Shown here: piece after piece, positions 1-11,852 of the stretch
How positions within the stretch are numbered: position 1 is the stretch's first letter
Layout of the letters: each line of letters begins with the position of its first letter
Source of the DNA: Blastobasis lacticolella
Lineage: Eukaryota > Arthropoda > Insecta > Lepidoptera > Blastobasidae
DNA: 64,000 nt
Direction: 5' to 3'
NCBI GenBank assembly: GCA_905147135.1
Contig: LR990043.1
Span: 20,151,584 to 20,215,583, forward strand
Program-made: the position numbers and the translations under genes
Notes under the pieces: generated by a model
Told to the model about the DNA's origin: nothing
The model's input: the letters and a program-made list of their open reading frames with translations, nothing else
Database searches by the model: none

Positions 1-560
1 TATATTTTCCCGAGCCTCCTGCTATTAAGAGACCAGCGCCGGCGACAATTCTCGTCCGCGGATGGATTCTCTTATAATTTCCTTTTGATACCGGATAAAG
101 TCCGTATTCGGGAAGTTAAATTACGTATGGTGGAGGCGAGAGGGCCGATGCCGTATCGAGATCCGTATCGGGGAGGGAATAAATCGCCCGGCGTCGCGCC
201 GCGGCCATATTGGATTACTGGGAAAGTATTCTCTTAAGTTTCATTAACCGATCGAGTCGATACGTCGGGGCCAGGATCCAGATACCCGAATCGTGCGAAT
301 AAATCTCGGTGGGATCCGCCGAAAGTTTGGATGGAGCTGATTTAGGGGCGGCTTTGGTGAGGCTGTTCTGGCCTGCGACTGTCCTAAGACGGTAGCACTG
401 TAACGGGCCGTAATGGGTTGCCGTGTCCTTCGCCAACATGCGTTTGGAGTTTTGTTGATATCCGGATCGACTGTGATTCACAGCCCACTGTCGGACGTAG
501 GCAACCTCCAAGTCGCGCCAATTAGATTGTTCTTAGAGATATCACCTGCTGATGATCTTC
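1..560. other. CpG-rich, repeat-poor noncoding block
   Basis: This stretch is richer in G+C and CpG than the surrounding DNA (for example around 130-215 and 300-430) and contains none of the repeat families seen elsewhere in the window. Short open frames exist on both strands (under 100 codons) but lack coding character. By appearance it could be conserved noncoding or regulatory DNA, or the edge of one. That is inference; no motif settles it. Confidence 0.3.
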
Positions 561-721
561 AGCAATCAGATCGGACACTATCACTATCGATGTTTATAAC
601 AAAAAAAATCAATGCACCAACATCAACCCATCAACCCCTAACACAAACTTTGTTAACTTTGGAGAAAGATGGTGATGTGTGAATTATTCAAGCATATTTC
701 TTTATTCATTTTAACCTTCAG

Positions 722-736
722 CGAAAACTGAACTCG
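722..736 (+). other. possible 15-nt microexon (weak)
   Basis: A pyrimidine-rich run ending CCTTCAG is followed by 15 nt, CGAAAACTGAACTCG, and then GTAAGTC, a good donor. Fifteen nucleotides is five codons and would keep frame. No other plus-strand splice signal nearby supports a gene, so a chance pairing of signals is quite possible. Confidence 0.15.
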
Positions 737-940
737 GTAAGTCATTCTAAACTTTATGACACCGATTTTGTGACACCCATATGCTTAGAAAATATTTCCA
801 CGCGTCTATTTAAGAATCGCCTAAATTGTGTGCATTCTGGAATAAATAATTCAGTTGTAGTAGACACAAACCGATCAAGTTGATACCCATTATATAATTT
901 TGTATTATGTAAAATTACTACCTTTGTAAAACACATGGAA

Positions 941-968
941 TGCTAAATAAATTGAAATTGAAATTGAA
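941..968 (+). repeat. LINE-type 3' tail
   Basis: The run TAAATAAATTGAAATTGAAA is a short simple tail like those ending non-LTR retrotransposon copies in Lepidoptera. The body upstream is not recognisable, so this is probably an extensively 5'-truncated copy. Confidence 0.35.
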
Positions 969-1290
969 GTTACGTTTCTAATGGAGACCGATACCCACTT
1001 GCTCTTATATGAGTTTTACGAGGCACATCGTCTCGCACCTAACACTTCACCTGCCGTGTCGCAAGGTCGCAGACAGTCACTGTGAAGATGAGGACTATTG
1101 ACGATAACTAAAACGATATCTACTATCGCTCTAACGATCATAAAACCAGAACTTACCGCACACCACACCCACTATTATGTATTATCTTATTGTAGTAGTT
1201 ATCGTTTCGTATTAATTTCTTACAAGCTCTTATACAGTTTCACATGTCTCCGTATCTGTTCGTATTCAATCTAGCAAATTCAATAACTCA

Positions 1291-1444
1291 TTCTGGTCAG
1301 ATTCCCCTGTTAACAGGCTCACAGAGGTTAGTTGGCAGTCGCTCCACTACAATTACCCATCTGCCAAATCGTGGGTCACGATCAAAGCGGAACCCGGGGC
1401 CCTATGCGCGTGGGCACAACCGAGACATAAACGCCAAGTCGATT
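1291..1444 (+). mobile_element. SINE-A copy, 5'-truncated
   Basis: It matches the 3' half of the SINE-A family present many times in this window: the segment around CCCCTGTTAACAGG, the GGCAGTCGCTCCACT segment, and the 3' end CCGAGACATAAACGCCAAG. The tRNA-like head is missing. No target-site duplication is obvious, and divergence from the other copies suggests an old insertion. Confidence 0.8.
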
Positions 1445-2092
1445 TACAAAGAGGCTTAATTTATCCTGAAACATCGCTGTCCCGCGGGACCCCGCACAAC
1501 CGATATCTCTAAAGCTAAGCTCTAAAATCAAACGATAACGCCAGAGATCCACAATCATCCTCCTGTGTAGGAGTAGACGGCGCGGCGGCGGCATAGGCCT
1601 AAGTGGCGTGTTCAGAACCCCTCGACATCAGTCCGCTCATTAAACGCAACCCTTCAGCTCTGGGGCGCTATCGCGTGACAATCGGGACTCGTCATTGGGA
1701 GCGCTCGTAAACTCGATCCTTCCACGCTACAGCCGCTACTATGGATCCTCGCTGGCAGCTTGATACTGACCCAATGGCGTGGAAACGTTACGACCTACAG
1801 TCGACAGTTTAAAGCCAGTGTTGTGAGCGCTAAGAAGTTTGACGCTGATGTCAGCTTTGGCGTCGAATATAACTTGCGACATATACAATGCGTTTATAAA
1901 CTAACTTGAAACGTATAAGGAAACTATTTAAGAAAATACACTGATAAAACTGCAGGAAATGAGCAAAAGCATTTACTGTTGAGTTTTTAAATTGTACGCA
2001 GTTACGAGCAGACAGCTCACCTCATAGTAAGCAATAACTGATTCATGCATAGAGGTTGCAGCATAGAAGAAAAAAATCGTTTCGTAATCAAA
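1445..2092. other. noncoding, moderately CpG-rich
   Basis: No repeat family or credible coding frame was found. A CpG-rich patch lies at about 1570-1800. The sequence then becomes A+T-rich towards 2000. Confidence 0.4.
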
Positions 2093-2230
2093 GGGTTGCA
2101 GGCAATAAAAATGCAGCACCGCTTGTATGTCAACACTCAACGTGAGGACTGAGATGAAATGCCTTGCATCTGTAATTGCGCTGGCTACCTCATCCTTTAA
2201 ACCGGAACACCGGAATGCAAGCATTAAAAA
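2093..2230 (-). repeat. Rep-D copy (fragment)
   Basis: Read on the minus strand it contains the Rep-D core: GTAGCCAGCGCAATTAC, then GCATTTCATCTCAGTCCTCAC, then a segment ending ATTGCCTGCAACC. The same order is found at 4012-4231 and 62791-63013. The 3' part with TTACCATCAGGTGGG is missing. Confidence 0.7.
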
Positions 2231-4011
2231 TTTAATAGTATAATGACGGGTTTTAAATATGGAATCGAAGCGCAGCCTTACAACATGTAGAGCTTCCAAT
2301 GGTACCTAGCTACCACCCCACAAAGGAAATACTTAAAGTTTCTTTTACAGCGTCTATTTCGCTTTCAAGATCAGCTCGCACAGTTATAGGCAGATTACGT
2401 ATTCAACGATAACACCTCGCGTCTTTCAAAGACGCCAATCGAATGAACCCCATTGGGTTTTATTCAGATCTTTATCTAAATCTTGACACGTTGAAGAAAT
2501 GTAGGCTCGTTCTATCAATGGAATCGTGATAGATACTTGTATGTCGTATTGAATCAGAGAGTTATTTATAAAAATGTGTTTTGTATTTCGCCATCGTTTG
2601 CTTCGTGTAGTATATAAGGTTTTTTTTGTAATTTAATTATTTATTGTAGATATAGGTACGTAGTTTAATTACAGTAATTAGTACAACCTACCAGGAAATG
2701 TTTTCCATTATTTTACAAAGAATTAATAGTTGCAGCATGTAGTAAAGAAAAATAGATTACACGTGTCCAATGAAGGTATTCTTCATTTTTATGGATGCGG
2801 ATAGGTGCTGTAAGTCTTTTTGATTCAAGACTCAAAGTTTACTTATAGCTTATCCGTCTTGTAGTTACTCAACCAGTCGATAACACGCTAGTCCATGAGA
2901 AAAATTTACATCTTACATGAACAAATCGAGATAACGCCACGCTATTTTGTAAGTTTTATCTCTATTTGGACACGTGTTTGGAAATGATTGGTGATAGTGT
3001 CGATACGTCAGAACGTAAAGGGCAAGTATCAAGCCGTGAAGGGCTTTTAATACTACAGTTACTACAATAAAGAATTGGGTGGGAATATACTTGTAAATCT
3101 CAGACCGATGACGACGTAGCTCGCATATCTCTTGTGTTTGTCATCATTATTAGGCTGTTATAATAAAAATAATCTCAAAATTTTCCCCCACGGAAAACAG
3201 GCGCATTGTTCGCACAGTCATCGATTTGCTGAAAACGCCCGTATACCGCCTATATCGCCTATAGCATAGTATGATAAGAGGGAACACCACACTACTGACA
3301 TACGCAGGTGGTCTAATTTCACGCATATTGTCGACTTTCTTTACCATTTCAAATCAAACCAAAAACTTTAACGAAGTACGGGACATGGCCTTATCACTAC
3401 AAACTCCCCGCTTCGTGACAAACTTTGATAAGAAATGTAATATAAAATATGGATCTTACAGACCTCTCATATTAAAAATTAGACCCCTGTGATGAATGGC
3501 CATCCCCGAATTTTTCAAATTAAATGGATTTGGTAACATTTAATACGCAAAAAGTCGAGGAAGGGAAGAAGTTTAATATCGAAAAGTGTGCTCAGATTAT
3601 GAGACGCGCTCCCTTATGGCCGCTATAAAATAGAATGTATTCGGGCGGGCGTTTTACGCAGTCATTTTTCTTTTGTTTAAAATCTTTCCCGCACGTATAG
3701 CCCGCAATAAATGGAGACGTCAGAACTATAAAAAAAAACTTCTACAATTTTACGACTCCCAGCGCCGTGGACTGTAAAATAAGTTTCCTTTTATGTGACA
3801 ACGGATCTAATTGGAAAGTATTGATTGAATTCTGTTGAAATTACATGAAGTCGCCGGGGCACGGTGGCTTTCAATTCAAATGGAAATGCAAGGAACGACT
3901 GCAACGGGTACCTGCAGGGAAGGAAAAACGTTATGAAGTTAGGTCCGTTTAACAGATGCCGTTTCAGATAAAAGTTAAGTTTTTCAGGCTTCACTGCCTT
4001 ATCTATTCCTG
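2231..4011. other. A+T-rich noncoding DNA
   Basis: I see no gene and no family repeat here. Open frames are under 85 codons on either strand. Poly-T and A+T-rich runs occur around 2615-2660 and 3725-3745. Confidence 0.4.
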
Positions 4012-4231
4012 CTGACAAGCAACAATCCTTGTATTGTTGCATTCCGGTTTGAATGTAAGAAATAAGAAAGTAAGGTAGCCAGCGAAATTACAGGCATGAG
4101 GCATTTCATCTTAATCCTCACAGTGACAACGCACTTGCGGTTCTGCATTTTTGTTACCTGCAAGCTGTAGATCTTATGTCATGTCTCGTGGGCTGTCTAC
4201 TCGTTTGTCACTCAATAGCATAAATAAAACC
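4012..4231 (+). repeat. Rep-D copy, nearly complete
   Basis: It begins with the imperfect palindrome around AACAATCCTTGTATTGTTGC. It continues through GTAGCCAGCG, the CCTCACAGTGACAACGCAC block and TTACCTGCAAGCTG, and ends with GGGCTGTCTACTCGTTTGTCAC and an A-rich tail. The layout parallels 62791-63013 on the same strand and 57164-57396 on the other. I do not know the parent element; the A-rich 3' end suggests retrotransposition. Confidence 0.75.
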
Positions 4232-5877
4232 GAAGTTGGTATTACAGGGTCAATTCTGTGTCATCAAATGTCTTCCCTGACAGCTGATATTCGCCAGAGG
4301 TAGGTAGGACTCCGCCACGCCTGAGGAGTCTGACATTTTGGGTTGCGTTACCTTACTGCTTACCTATTTCGGCCACCAAACAATGCGTGTGCTCTTTCTA
4401 CCTCTCTGCTTTTAACCTCCAACGCAAAAGACTGGTGTCATGAATTTGGCTGTGTCTGTTTGTTAATTTTTTCTGTAGTAAGATGCAACTGACGGTTAGT
4501 CGGCTTCAGCTATAAGACCTTCTGTTACTAGTTGAACTATCCGATGTGCACTATTTACGTCACGAGTCAAACCAGTGGCCACCGAATCACCTCGCTAGCT
4601 ATAATTCGTGGCGCCCGCATGAAGCGAGCTCGCAAACAAATCTCCCCGCCATAAAGGCACGTACACACTACACCGGTGGCGCGGTAATCCTTTGGCGGAC
4701 GCAAACATCTCGGGCCGCCCGCAGGCGAGCGCAAATATTTGACCCCCCATTATTGACCCCACACCTTGTAGGCGACGGCCAGTGGACTCCCTTGGAGGTG
4801 CGCGAGTTATGAGCGTGTTAAGGAGACCCGGTTCACTTTTGTATTTGCTCGCCTAATACAGATGGAAGTCTAGTAGCAGGCAAGAATCGCATACGCATAT
4901 TTTATTGATATATAATGGCGTTAGGTACCGCTTCGGATTGATTCTGGCAAGTTGCATCCTGAAAAAACACGGGAAAATAAAAAAATCTTCCCTGTAACCA
5001 CAGTACAGAAACCTTCGAACCTCTAAGCCTCAGGAAATCGTTGAAATAATTCGAAACTTTGATATCGGATTCAGTTACGGTTTTTTTTTCGGATTTACGA
5101 TGTTTCGGTTACGGTTACGGAGCTCCATAACATCCCTGATCCACAGATACACATTTCAAACACCCTTATTTTTTCATCGCGGATTAAAACCCATGGAACC
5201 TACTTACATACGAGAAAACTATTCAAAATGTAAGCTGTTTGGTAACCGTAGAGCAGTGTGAACTCTACGTCGTAGAGAGTACAGCACCAAATTACCAAAG
5301 CTCAAGTCTACAGCTGGAATTCCGGAAAAGACAGTGGTGTCAGTCTGTCTTTGGCGACACCTAAACCGTTGAAATGATCTCGATAGAGATATGGAAAAAG
5401 AGCCCAGTGGCCTAATTTTTGCGCTGCGGCATCTTTTTTACGACATTTTTAGCCACTTATCTCCATTAATAATGGACATTGAAAAGTCTATTACAGCCAA
5501 AATATATTTCCCATCTTTCTTCGACAGTTGTATTTTGTAGAAGATCAATTTCAGAGGCGTTTTCATGTAGTTTTTTGGCTTGAGAAAACGTCAAATTTGA
5601 GATGCGCGAGAATCGTCCCCCTGGGAAAAGACAGCTACATTTTTAGAGGATTCTCTACGGACAAAGACCTGAGTACCTACTGAGAGCGTGAACCTTACAA
5701 ACACTACAGTGAGTATATTAGCTTGCGGGATAAAAAGGTCCGATGACCCGAATTGCCAGATAGAGGCTACTAGCCCGTAATCGAATGTAGATTATCTCGT
5801 TTAGACTCCGTATGTCTTCGTCATGTGTTTGACCTACACCTAGAAGACCGGGCCGGGTAATCATAGACTTCATCAGC
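4232..5877. other. noncoding; GC-rich patch and a GGTTACGG tract
   Basis: A G+C-rich patch with an 88-codon plus-strand open frame (4546-4812) shows no domain or splice context. At 5063-5146 repeated TTACGG-like motifs end in AACATCCCT, a terminus also seen at 38698-38706, so this may be the end of an unrecognised repeat. Confidence 0.4.
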
Positions 5878-5934
5878 ATCATCTTGACTACAGTCCCGGG
5901 TATCTCGCGCGTGAGGGCCTGGGGTCCGCTAATA
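5878..5934 (-). mobile_element. SINE-A 3' fragment
   Basis: On the minus strand it reads GCGGACCCCAGGCCCTC, then CGCGCGAGA, then CCCGGGAC, then GTCAAGATGATG. This is the last 55 or so bases of SINE-A with substitutions. Only this 3' end is present. Confidence 0.65.
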
Positions 5935-6030
5935 GCCTTACTGTATGCTATCAATGCGGGCAACCATTTAGAAACGCTCGATAGTAAAGATCTATCTTGA
6001 GCTACATTATTTGTCGGTCCTATACCTACA

Positions 6031-6264
6031 TATCATCATCACAGCCCATAACAGTCCACAGCAGGACTTAGGGCCTCTCCCACGGAAGGGGAGGTGATTG
6101 CCATAATCTCCACGCTTGGCAGGCGGGTTGGAGATCGCAGTGTTATAAATATAACAATTGAAAACGCTGCTGCTAAGATGTTTTGCCTCAAAACATTAGT
6201 CGCCTTGTACGACACCCACGAGTGTAAGGGGTTGGTGCTATTCTAATTTGCCGGATAACACACA
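6031..6264 (-). repeat. Rep-C copy, nearly full
   Basis: On the plus strand it starts CATCATCATCACAGCCC, then has GGACTTAGGGCCTCTCCCA, CCATAATCTCCACGCTTGGC and GGGTTGGAGATCGCAGTG, and ends TTGGTGCTATTC plus GCCGGATAACACAC. Read on the minus strand it ends in an (ATG)n tail, which suggests a LINE- or SINE-type retroelement. The copy at 26123-26386 is closely similar. Confidence 0.8.
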
Positions 6265-7490
6265 GGTAATACCTACATATACCTAAACATAATAGGAAAC
6301 TGTTTTATCCCTGTATTCATAAATCATAACATAAATCCATGGGTAACACTGTCTAATTACACACGACGTCAGGCTTACCATTAAAATCTCTAAACTGTAC
6401 CGTAGATCTACCATCACCAGTGCATCACAACACAAAGTTATACAGAGCAACCGCCGGCACGCAACCCTCGGTTGGTAACAGGCAAACACGTTAATCCAGC
6501 TCATAGCCGGAATTCATGCTAGATATTACGTTTGCCCTCACTAATCTGGGAAAACTAATTGAATTGCGCACACGTCCCCAATAAGATTGTGGCGCTATTA
6601 CTAACCACACCTGTTGGTCAGGGCAATCATAATTAATCTGTGGCCTGTCTCTCTCTCATACATATGTATAAATGCTAACGGCTGAGAGGGACGCGTAGTT
6701 TCAAGCGTCTGAGTAAATGAGAAAATTGGGCAATGTCAAACAGGACCATCCTCCAAAATCGGAGATTCCTTGGGCTCTATTTATGAACAGCACGCTTCGA
6801 GTCGAACCGTTTTTAATTTCGATTTTGGGATATTTTATGTTTGGCGGCAGAAACAGATACACATCCAGAGTCCTGTCACAAGTCTAGGATTTAAACTTAC
6901 AGGAGTCTCACAAGGCGAATACTGCGGCTAAGGTCTTTAAGGCTCTGCAGACTATATTTATAAAACGTTTAAAATATTAGTTAAGTAAGCTATGTTTAAA
7001 ACTAGAAGCCTCCGCCAAATAGCCTCCACTCCCACCGGCGAATATTCTAAACAACGAACTTGGCGCTAATAACTTCGGCAATTAATTGCGGCACAGCAAA
7101 ACGTCGACACATTATCGGGTAACTCCGGCTAACATCGGCCGCACTCGGCCCGTTAATAATAAAGTGTCAGAGACACTGAGACCGCTCTACGAGGTGTCGG
7201 CAAAAAGTGCTGGAAGCAGGTGGCGACGATAAATAACTTTGGACATCTCGGTAGGGTTTTGGGATACCTCAGGGAGTGTAGTGGACCGGTGTATGGCGGT
7301 AAGGGAACTCGACGTGAATGATTTAGTGAGCGTCGATGCACTCGCTCTGTACTGTTTATTTTGGTGACGGTATTTCGGGCGTTTGGAAGAAGGTGCGCAA
7401 TATGAAGAACCTGTTCTAGGCTTTAAGTGTAAGCCCAAAAACCTGCAAATCGATGGACAAGCTAACCTCTAAGGTCTGTTAAATTTTCTT
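6265..7490. other. noncoding DNA
   Basis: No repeat family member, RNA gene or convincing coding segment was seen. Two overlapping minus-strand frames at 7153-7438 are under 85 codons and have no domain. Confidence 0.4.
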
Positions 7491-7622
7491 GTATGTATGT
7501 ATGTATGTAAACTCTTTATTGCAATTAAAAATAAATACAGTAGGTAGAAAAATATCATTTTACAAAGCAAAGGCGGGCTTCTTACTTGTAGTTTTACAAT
7601 AAAGAGTTTATCTATCTATCTA
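7491..7622. mobile_element. small element with 13-bp inverted ends and flanking microsatellites
   Basis: AAACTCTTTATTG (7509-7521) and its exact reverse complement CAATAAAGAGTTT (7597-7609) bracket about 75 bp. Outside the left arm lies (GTAT)n (7491-7508). Outside the right arm lies (ATCT)n (7610-7622). It may be a microsatellite-associated element, or two LINE/SINE 3' tails facing each other. Confidence 0.55.
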
Positions 7623-7807
7623 ACCGTTTGGCAGACATACTTGATCTATATAACCGTACTTGATCTGTATAAAACTAATTCACATGAACTAACATCCCAT
7701 CAGCAATGACCATAAGACTGGCCTGTATTTCAAACAGGGTATCGCCATCAAGCGGGGCAACGCGGCCACCTCTCTGGACACGTTCCCGTATTCAGGGGAC
7801 CTGGCGC

Positions 7808-7985
7808 AAATTTTTTACCTATTTATGTAACTGAGTGTAAACCTTTTTATTATTTGACTTCGTTTGCGAACACCTACTTTACCCTTTCCTCTTGAATCAC
7901 TCTATCTATTGTTGAAAACCGCATAAAAATCCGCTGCGCAGTTTAAAAGCTCTAAGCGTACATAGATACAGACAACGGGAAGCGC
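7808..7985 (-). mobile_element. decayed Helitron-related fragment
   Basis: The part CCTCTTGAATCACT through CCGCATAAAAATCCGCTGCG resembles the copy at 33542-33725, which retains a Helitron-like CTAG|T end. Here the CTAG terminus is lost. The orientation is taken from that copy. Confidence 0.5.
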
Positions 7986-8344
7986 CTTGTTTGTAATGTT
8001 TAAGTTGTAAATGAATGGCCATTAACCAAGTCAATGCAAACAAAACTAAATGTCTGCTTTGAATATTGCATTCGGAATAGTCAGTCCAAACGCCCCAGTT
8101 AGAATAGAACCAGGGCCAACGCAGGCTTGTGAGCGTGCTAACATTAATTGTTTAATATTAGCTGCAATGCGACAATGTCATATTAGCACGACGGTTGGAA
8201 CGCTCCATTTAATCACTTTGTAATTGGCAAAGCAATGCAATTGCACAATATTTCAAAGCAACCATGAATGCAGAGATGCGGCGGTAACGCGTATTGTCGC
8301 AACCTTACACTCGTATGAATGGGTAACAGGTTGCGTAGTGGTTA

Positions 8345-8661
8345 GGAGCGTCGGTGGCCGAGTGGTTACAGTATCCGAAGTGGTAAGCGAGAGGTACCGG
8401 GTTTGAATCCCACTGCGGCCATGTACCAATGACTCTTTTCTGAGTTATGTACAATACTAACCGATGCTCTTACGGTGAGGGACATAGTGATGAAACCTGG
8501 ACATTGAGGCGAGTGGTAGCAGGGTCACGAAGGTCAGATGGCAGACGCACCACTGTAATTACTTGATCTACGAAATCTCACGGATCATGGTCGAGGCGGA
8601 CCGGGCCCTCATATGCGAGGGCATAACCGGGACATTAACGCCAAGTTGATTTTATTTTTTG
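8345..8661 (+). mobile_element. SINE-A, full-length with target-site duplication
   Basis: The copy begins with a tRNA-like head: GGTGGCCGAGTGGTTA is the A-box region and GGGTTTGAATCCC the B box. It continues into the family body and ends GCCAAGTTGATT with a T-rich tail. The flanks CAGGTTGCGTAGTGGTTA (8327-8344) and CAGGTTATGTAGTGGTTA (8662-8679) form an 18-bp duplication with two mismatches, as expected for LINE-driven insertion. A segment of about 40 bp in the middle of the body is deleted relative to 49315-49664. Confidence 0.9.
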
Positions 8662-8679
8662 CAGGTTATGTAGTGGTTA

Positions 8680-9931
8680 CTACTTACTGGAATCATATAA
8701 ATCTAATACAACCATACAAACACTATAATACGACTACAACTTTAAATCTCGAACGCAATCTCGCGAGTCTGAAGCTTTGAAAAATTGGTAATACTTTCCA
8801 ATCAAATAAATCTTAATTCTAACGGGCAATCCCTTGGCTACGTCGTGGCTTTGGCTTATCTATTTGTTGCCTACCGATAAAATACGATGGGGATTATCTC
8901 CTCCCGATTTTTGGGGAAATACATCGGAATACTTATTCGGAAAAAGTGGAACGTATTCCAAGAAAAACATTCAACGGAAAAGAGAATTTGCGAGCCCATT
9001 GGACGAGCCGATTTGTATTACATCAGTAAGGCAACGGACGTCGTAGGAAATTAGGCCGAAACTTACTATGGGCAGAAAGCTACTTATGAAATTGGAAATT
9101 ATTTACAAATTTCATAGGACTAGCTACGTACCTACGCGTTTTAAGACCTTGTTCTCTCTATGTCAACGAAATATGAATATCTTCTTTATCATCACAACAT
9201 TTTCTGCAGAACGTGCTCGCCTATTGGCTTGCCCTTAGTCTTTCAAACCGATCGGTTCAATACCGCCTACATCCCTACGACCTTATAAAGGTCATCTGTC
9301 CATTGCGTGGGAGCATCCTACGCTATATGAATATCAATTATTCGATAAATAAATTTTCTGAAAACATGAATGCGGATTAAGCGACGTCATCGAGAGCCTC
9401 TGCTAAGAAAGTCAAGTTTTAATGGGGGAAAAGGCCGAATCTATAATTCATGAAAATAAATCGGTGTACGGAACCCCGGGGCTGCGGCTTCCGGTTGTGT
9501 TCCGGCCAGTGGCGAGTGTAGCTCCGCGGGGGACTGTACCAAACCATGCTCGAATAGTTGCCATCAAAAAGATTGGAACGTTAGATACTTCTGCGGTTTT
9601 TACAAGCGTCTTTTTTACAATTGACGGACATTACATTTACGTTACATACGGTACATTACATTGACATACGGTATGTTATGTATCATGTTTGCCGCATTTC
9701 GGAGGAGTTATGGGTAAAAACCGTCACAGTTTGGACACCCAATTCTTGGAAACGATGTCGCGGCAGACTCCAAAAATTGTGGTAAGATGAGCTGCGGGCC
9801 TTCTAAAGTGACTGGCAGACAACGGCGCTTGATCGCGAAGAGTGGAAAAGTCGGGAAAAGGCCTTTGCCCAGCAGTGGGGTGATTCAGGCTAATATGAAA
9901 AATGAATGTGCCAATAACATTTACGTAGCTA
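8680..9931. other. noncoding DNA with small local repeats
   Basis: No gene is supported. At 9630-9685 the word TACATACGGTA is repeated in slightly varied form. At 9868-9897 GCCCAGCAGTGGGGTGATTC resembles the 3' end of Rep-C and is probably an old fragment. Confidence 0.35.
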
Positions 9932-10188
9932 TAATAAATAAATATTCGTGGACAAATTCACACAACGCCATCTAGCCCCAAATTAAGCAAAGCTTGTACT
10001 ATGGGTGCTAGATAACTGATATACTACTTAATTTTTTTTTTAAATACATACGTATCATACATAGAGCACCCAGACCCGTAACAGAAATTAAAATTCATCA
10101 TTTCAATTTCTGCCCGGCCGGGAATCGAACCCGGGACCTTTTGCGTGGCAAACCGGCATGTTGACCATTGAACCACTCAGGTCGTCTA
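9932..10188 (-). mobile_element. SINE-B, tRNA-Gly-like head
   Basis: Read on the minus strand the 5' part resembles a tRNA: GAGTGGTTCAATGG (A box), an anticodon-loop segment TTGCCACGC with GCC (glycine) in the anticodon place, and GGGTTCGATTCCCGGCC (B box). A body follows that contains GCTAGATGGCG and a (TTTA)n-type tail. The copy at 56062-56300 has the same order. The altered stems make it a SINE head and not a working tRNA gene. Confidence 0.85.
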
Positions 10189-11341
10189 GCTGCAAGCGCT
10201 TTTAATGAATTTTGTTACTTATTACCTAATATAGTTTCTATTTTATGTCTCGTTAGGCGGTATACTGTGTCTCACGTGTAACTTCTAAGAATCGAAACAG
10301 TTTGCTAGTCTTTCAGTTGTTTATTAGAGGTTTATTGTTACGTCTACACATGTACCTACATTGTAGTATGTACGAATATATAGTAGCAGGTAATTTAGTA
10401 ACCTATACCTCCAAAGTCACCCCAAAGTGAAGTTCCAAAGACTTGCCAAGAGCACACAACGCGCACCCTTTCGTACCGTCAACATTACAAATCGTTCAAT
10501 AATAACTTTGATAGGAAATCGTAACTCGGAACGCTGCAACAAATAAACTGCTCCGGGATCTGTATGAAATATCGTTGCTACGCTCTCTTTCCCCATTCCA
10601 CGGTTGTATAAAATTTATATGTCTCACATATCAGATATAAAACCTACGTGACCCAATACAATGTAACTACCAATTGAGACTTTGAACCAGCAGCCGCAGG
10701 AGTTGTTATCAAACGTTCACAAACCAATTGTTTGAATATCAGTCAGTTCGGTCTACCTAATCCAACAAAATTCAGATGCGTTTTGCGTAATTAAGTTTTT
10801 AATGCAGCGGCAGTAATATTTGACCACAATGTTATTTATCAACTGCAGTAAACACATTTAATTTGTAGTATCAACTACTGCTGTTGCTGCTGCTAAATTT
10901 AATATTACCAGTTTTCGAGCTACATTTGTACAGACCTCTTCGCTCGTAGCTTCAGAAATGAATGTAGCCTTTACAACGAAATTCCTCGCCATACTCGTTT
11001 CTAGGTTAAAAATAGACGTAGGTATAACGGTGACATTTGACCGTTCCGCTAAGGCGCATTTTTCACGAACAATAGCCACAGTTTGGGCGACTTGTCATCA
11101 TAATCTCTCGCCGGGAATCCTTTTTAAAGCCCTTTCCAGAAAGAACCGGTTCCAACTGGTTTATTGTTAATCCGAAATGGCTCAAGGCTGTGGCACCGCG
11201 GAGTTTTTACGCTTAGTAAATACGCTATTCGCGGTTCGTGTTTCTGTTTGTTCTTTTGTTTCTTTTTAAAGGGCTGATAAATGACGAAAATTGTTATTAA
11301 GAGGTTTTGTAAACTTTAGCATAGCATATGGTTACTAACAA
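10189..11341. other. noncoding DNA
   Basis: There is a short CTG-type triplet run (about 10880-10893). Two short frames lie opposite each other at 10858-11170; neither has a recognised domain. Nothing else was noted. Confidence 0.4.
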
Positions 11342-11400
11342 TATTATATTTCTTTTATTTATTTATTTATTGCTTCATAAGTTACATTAACATTATGAAC
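11342..11400 (-). repeat. LINE-type 3' tail
   Basis: TTTATTTATTTATTTATTGC followed by CTTCATAAG reads on the minus strand as a tail of CTTATGAAGCAATAAA plus repeated TAAA units. This is the usual look of a truncated lepidopteran non-LTR element. Confidence 0.45.
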
Positions 11401-11807
11401 CCTTACGGCGCTTACGGGCACTGCAATTTTAAACTTAAAACTAAGTATTATGCATAAACAAAGGTTAAGTAATAAATTGTGTACATACTTATGGTTTTGT
11501 ACCAAGTTATTCATGAAATTAGACATTTGCGCGATGCTTGGCAACCTGGCTCGATCTGTAACATTTCATCAGTTTTTCATAGAATAACATAGCACCAAGC
11601 ACTGACTTCCCCCTCAAAAAGCGGGGAAAGTGCAAAACCAAATTGAAAATATATAAGAATCATTTTATCCTCCTCTCTCTACAGATGTACACATACTAGC
11701 TAGTGGCGAAGCCTCACGTGCTCATAAAAACTGTTATCAGATTTCATGAAGAGCCAGCCCCCCAACTCTACAAACCCTTCAAAACACCAAGATTGTCAAA
11801 AAGTGCG

Positions 11808-11852
11808 GCCCTCGTTCTCGAGAGCACAACCGGGAACATTAAAGCCAAGATG
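11808..11852 (+). mobile_element. SINE-A 3' fragment
   Basis: GCGGCCCTCGTTCTCGAGAG, then CACAACCGGGAACATT, then AAAGCCAAGATGA is the terminal part of SINE-A. The upstream sequence does not match the family. Confidence 0.6.

Noticed and set aside
8345..8425. A tRNA gene at the SINE-A head
   Set aside because: Although A and B boxes are present, the anticodon and acceptor stems do not pair properly and the head continues into a repeated body with a target duplication. It is a SINE.
10105..10188. A tRNA-Gly gene on the minus strand
   Set aside because: Stems carry mismatches and the same head-plus-body unit recurs at 56062-56300, so it is SINE-B.
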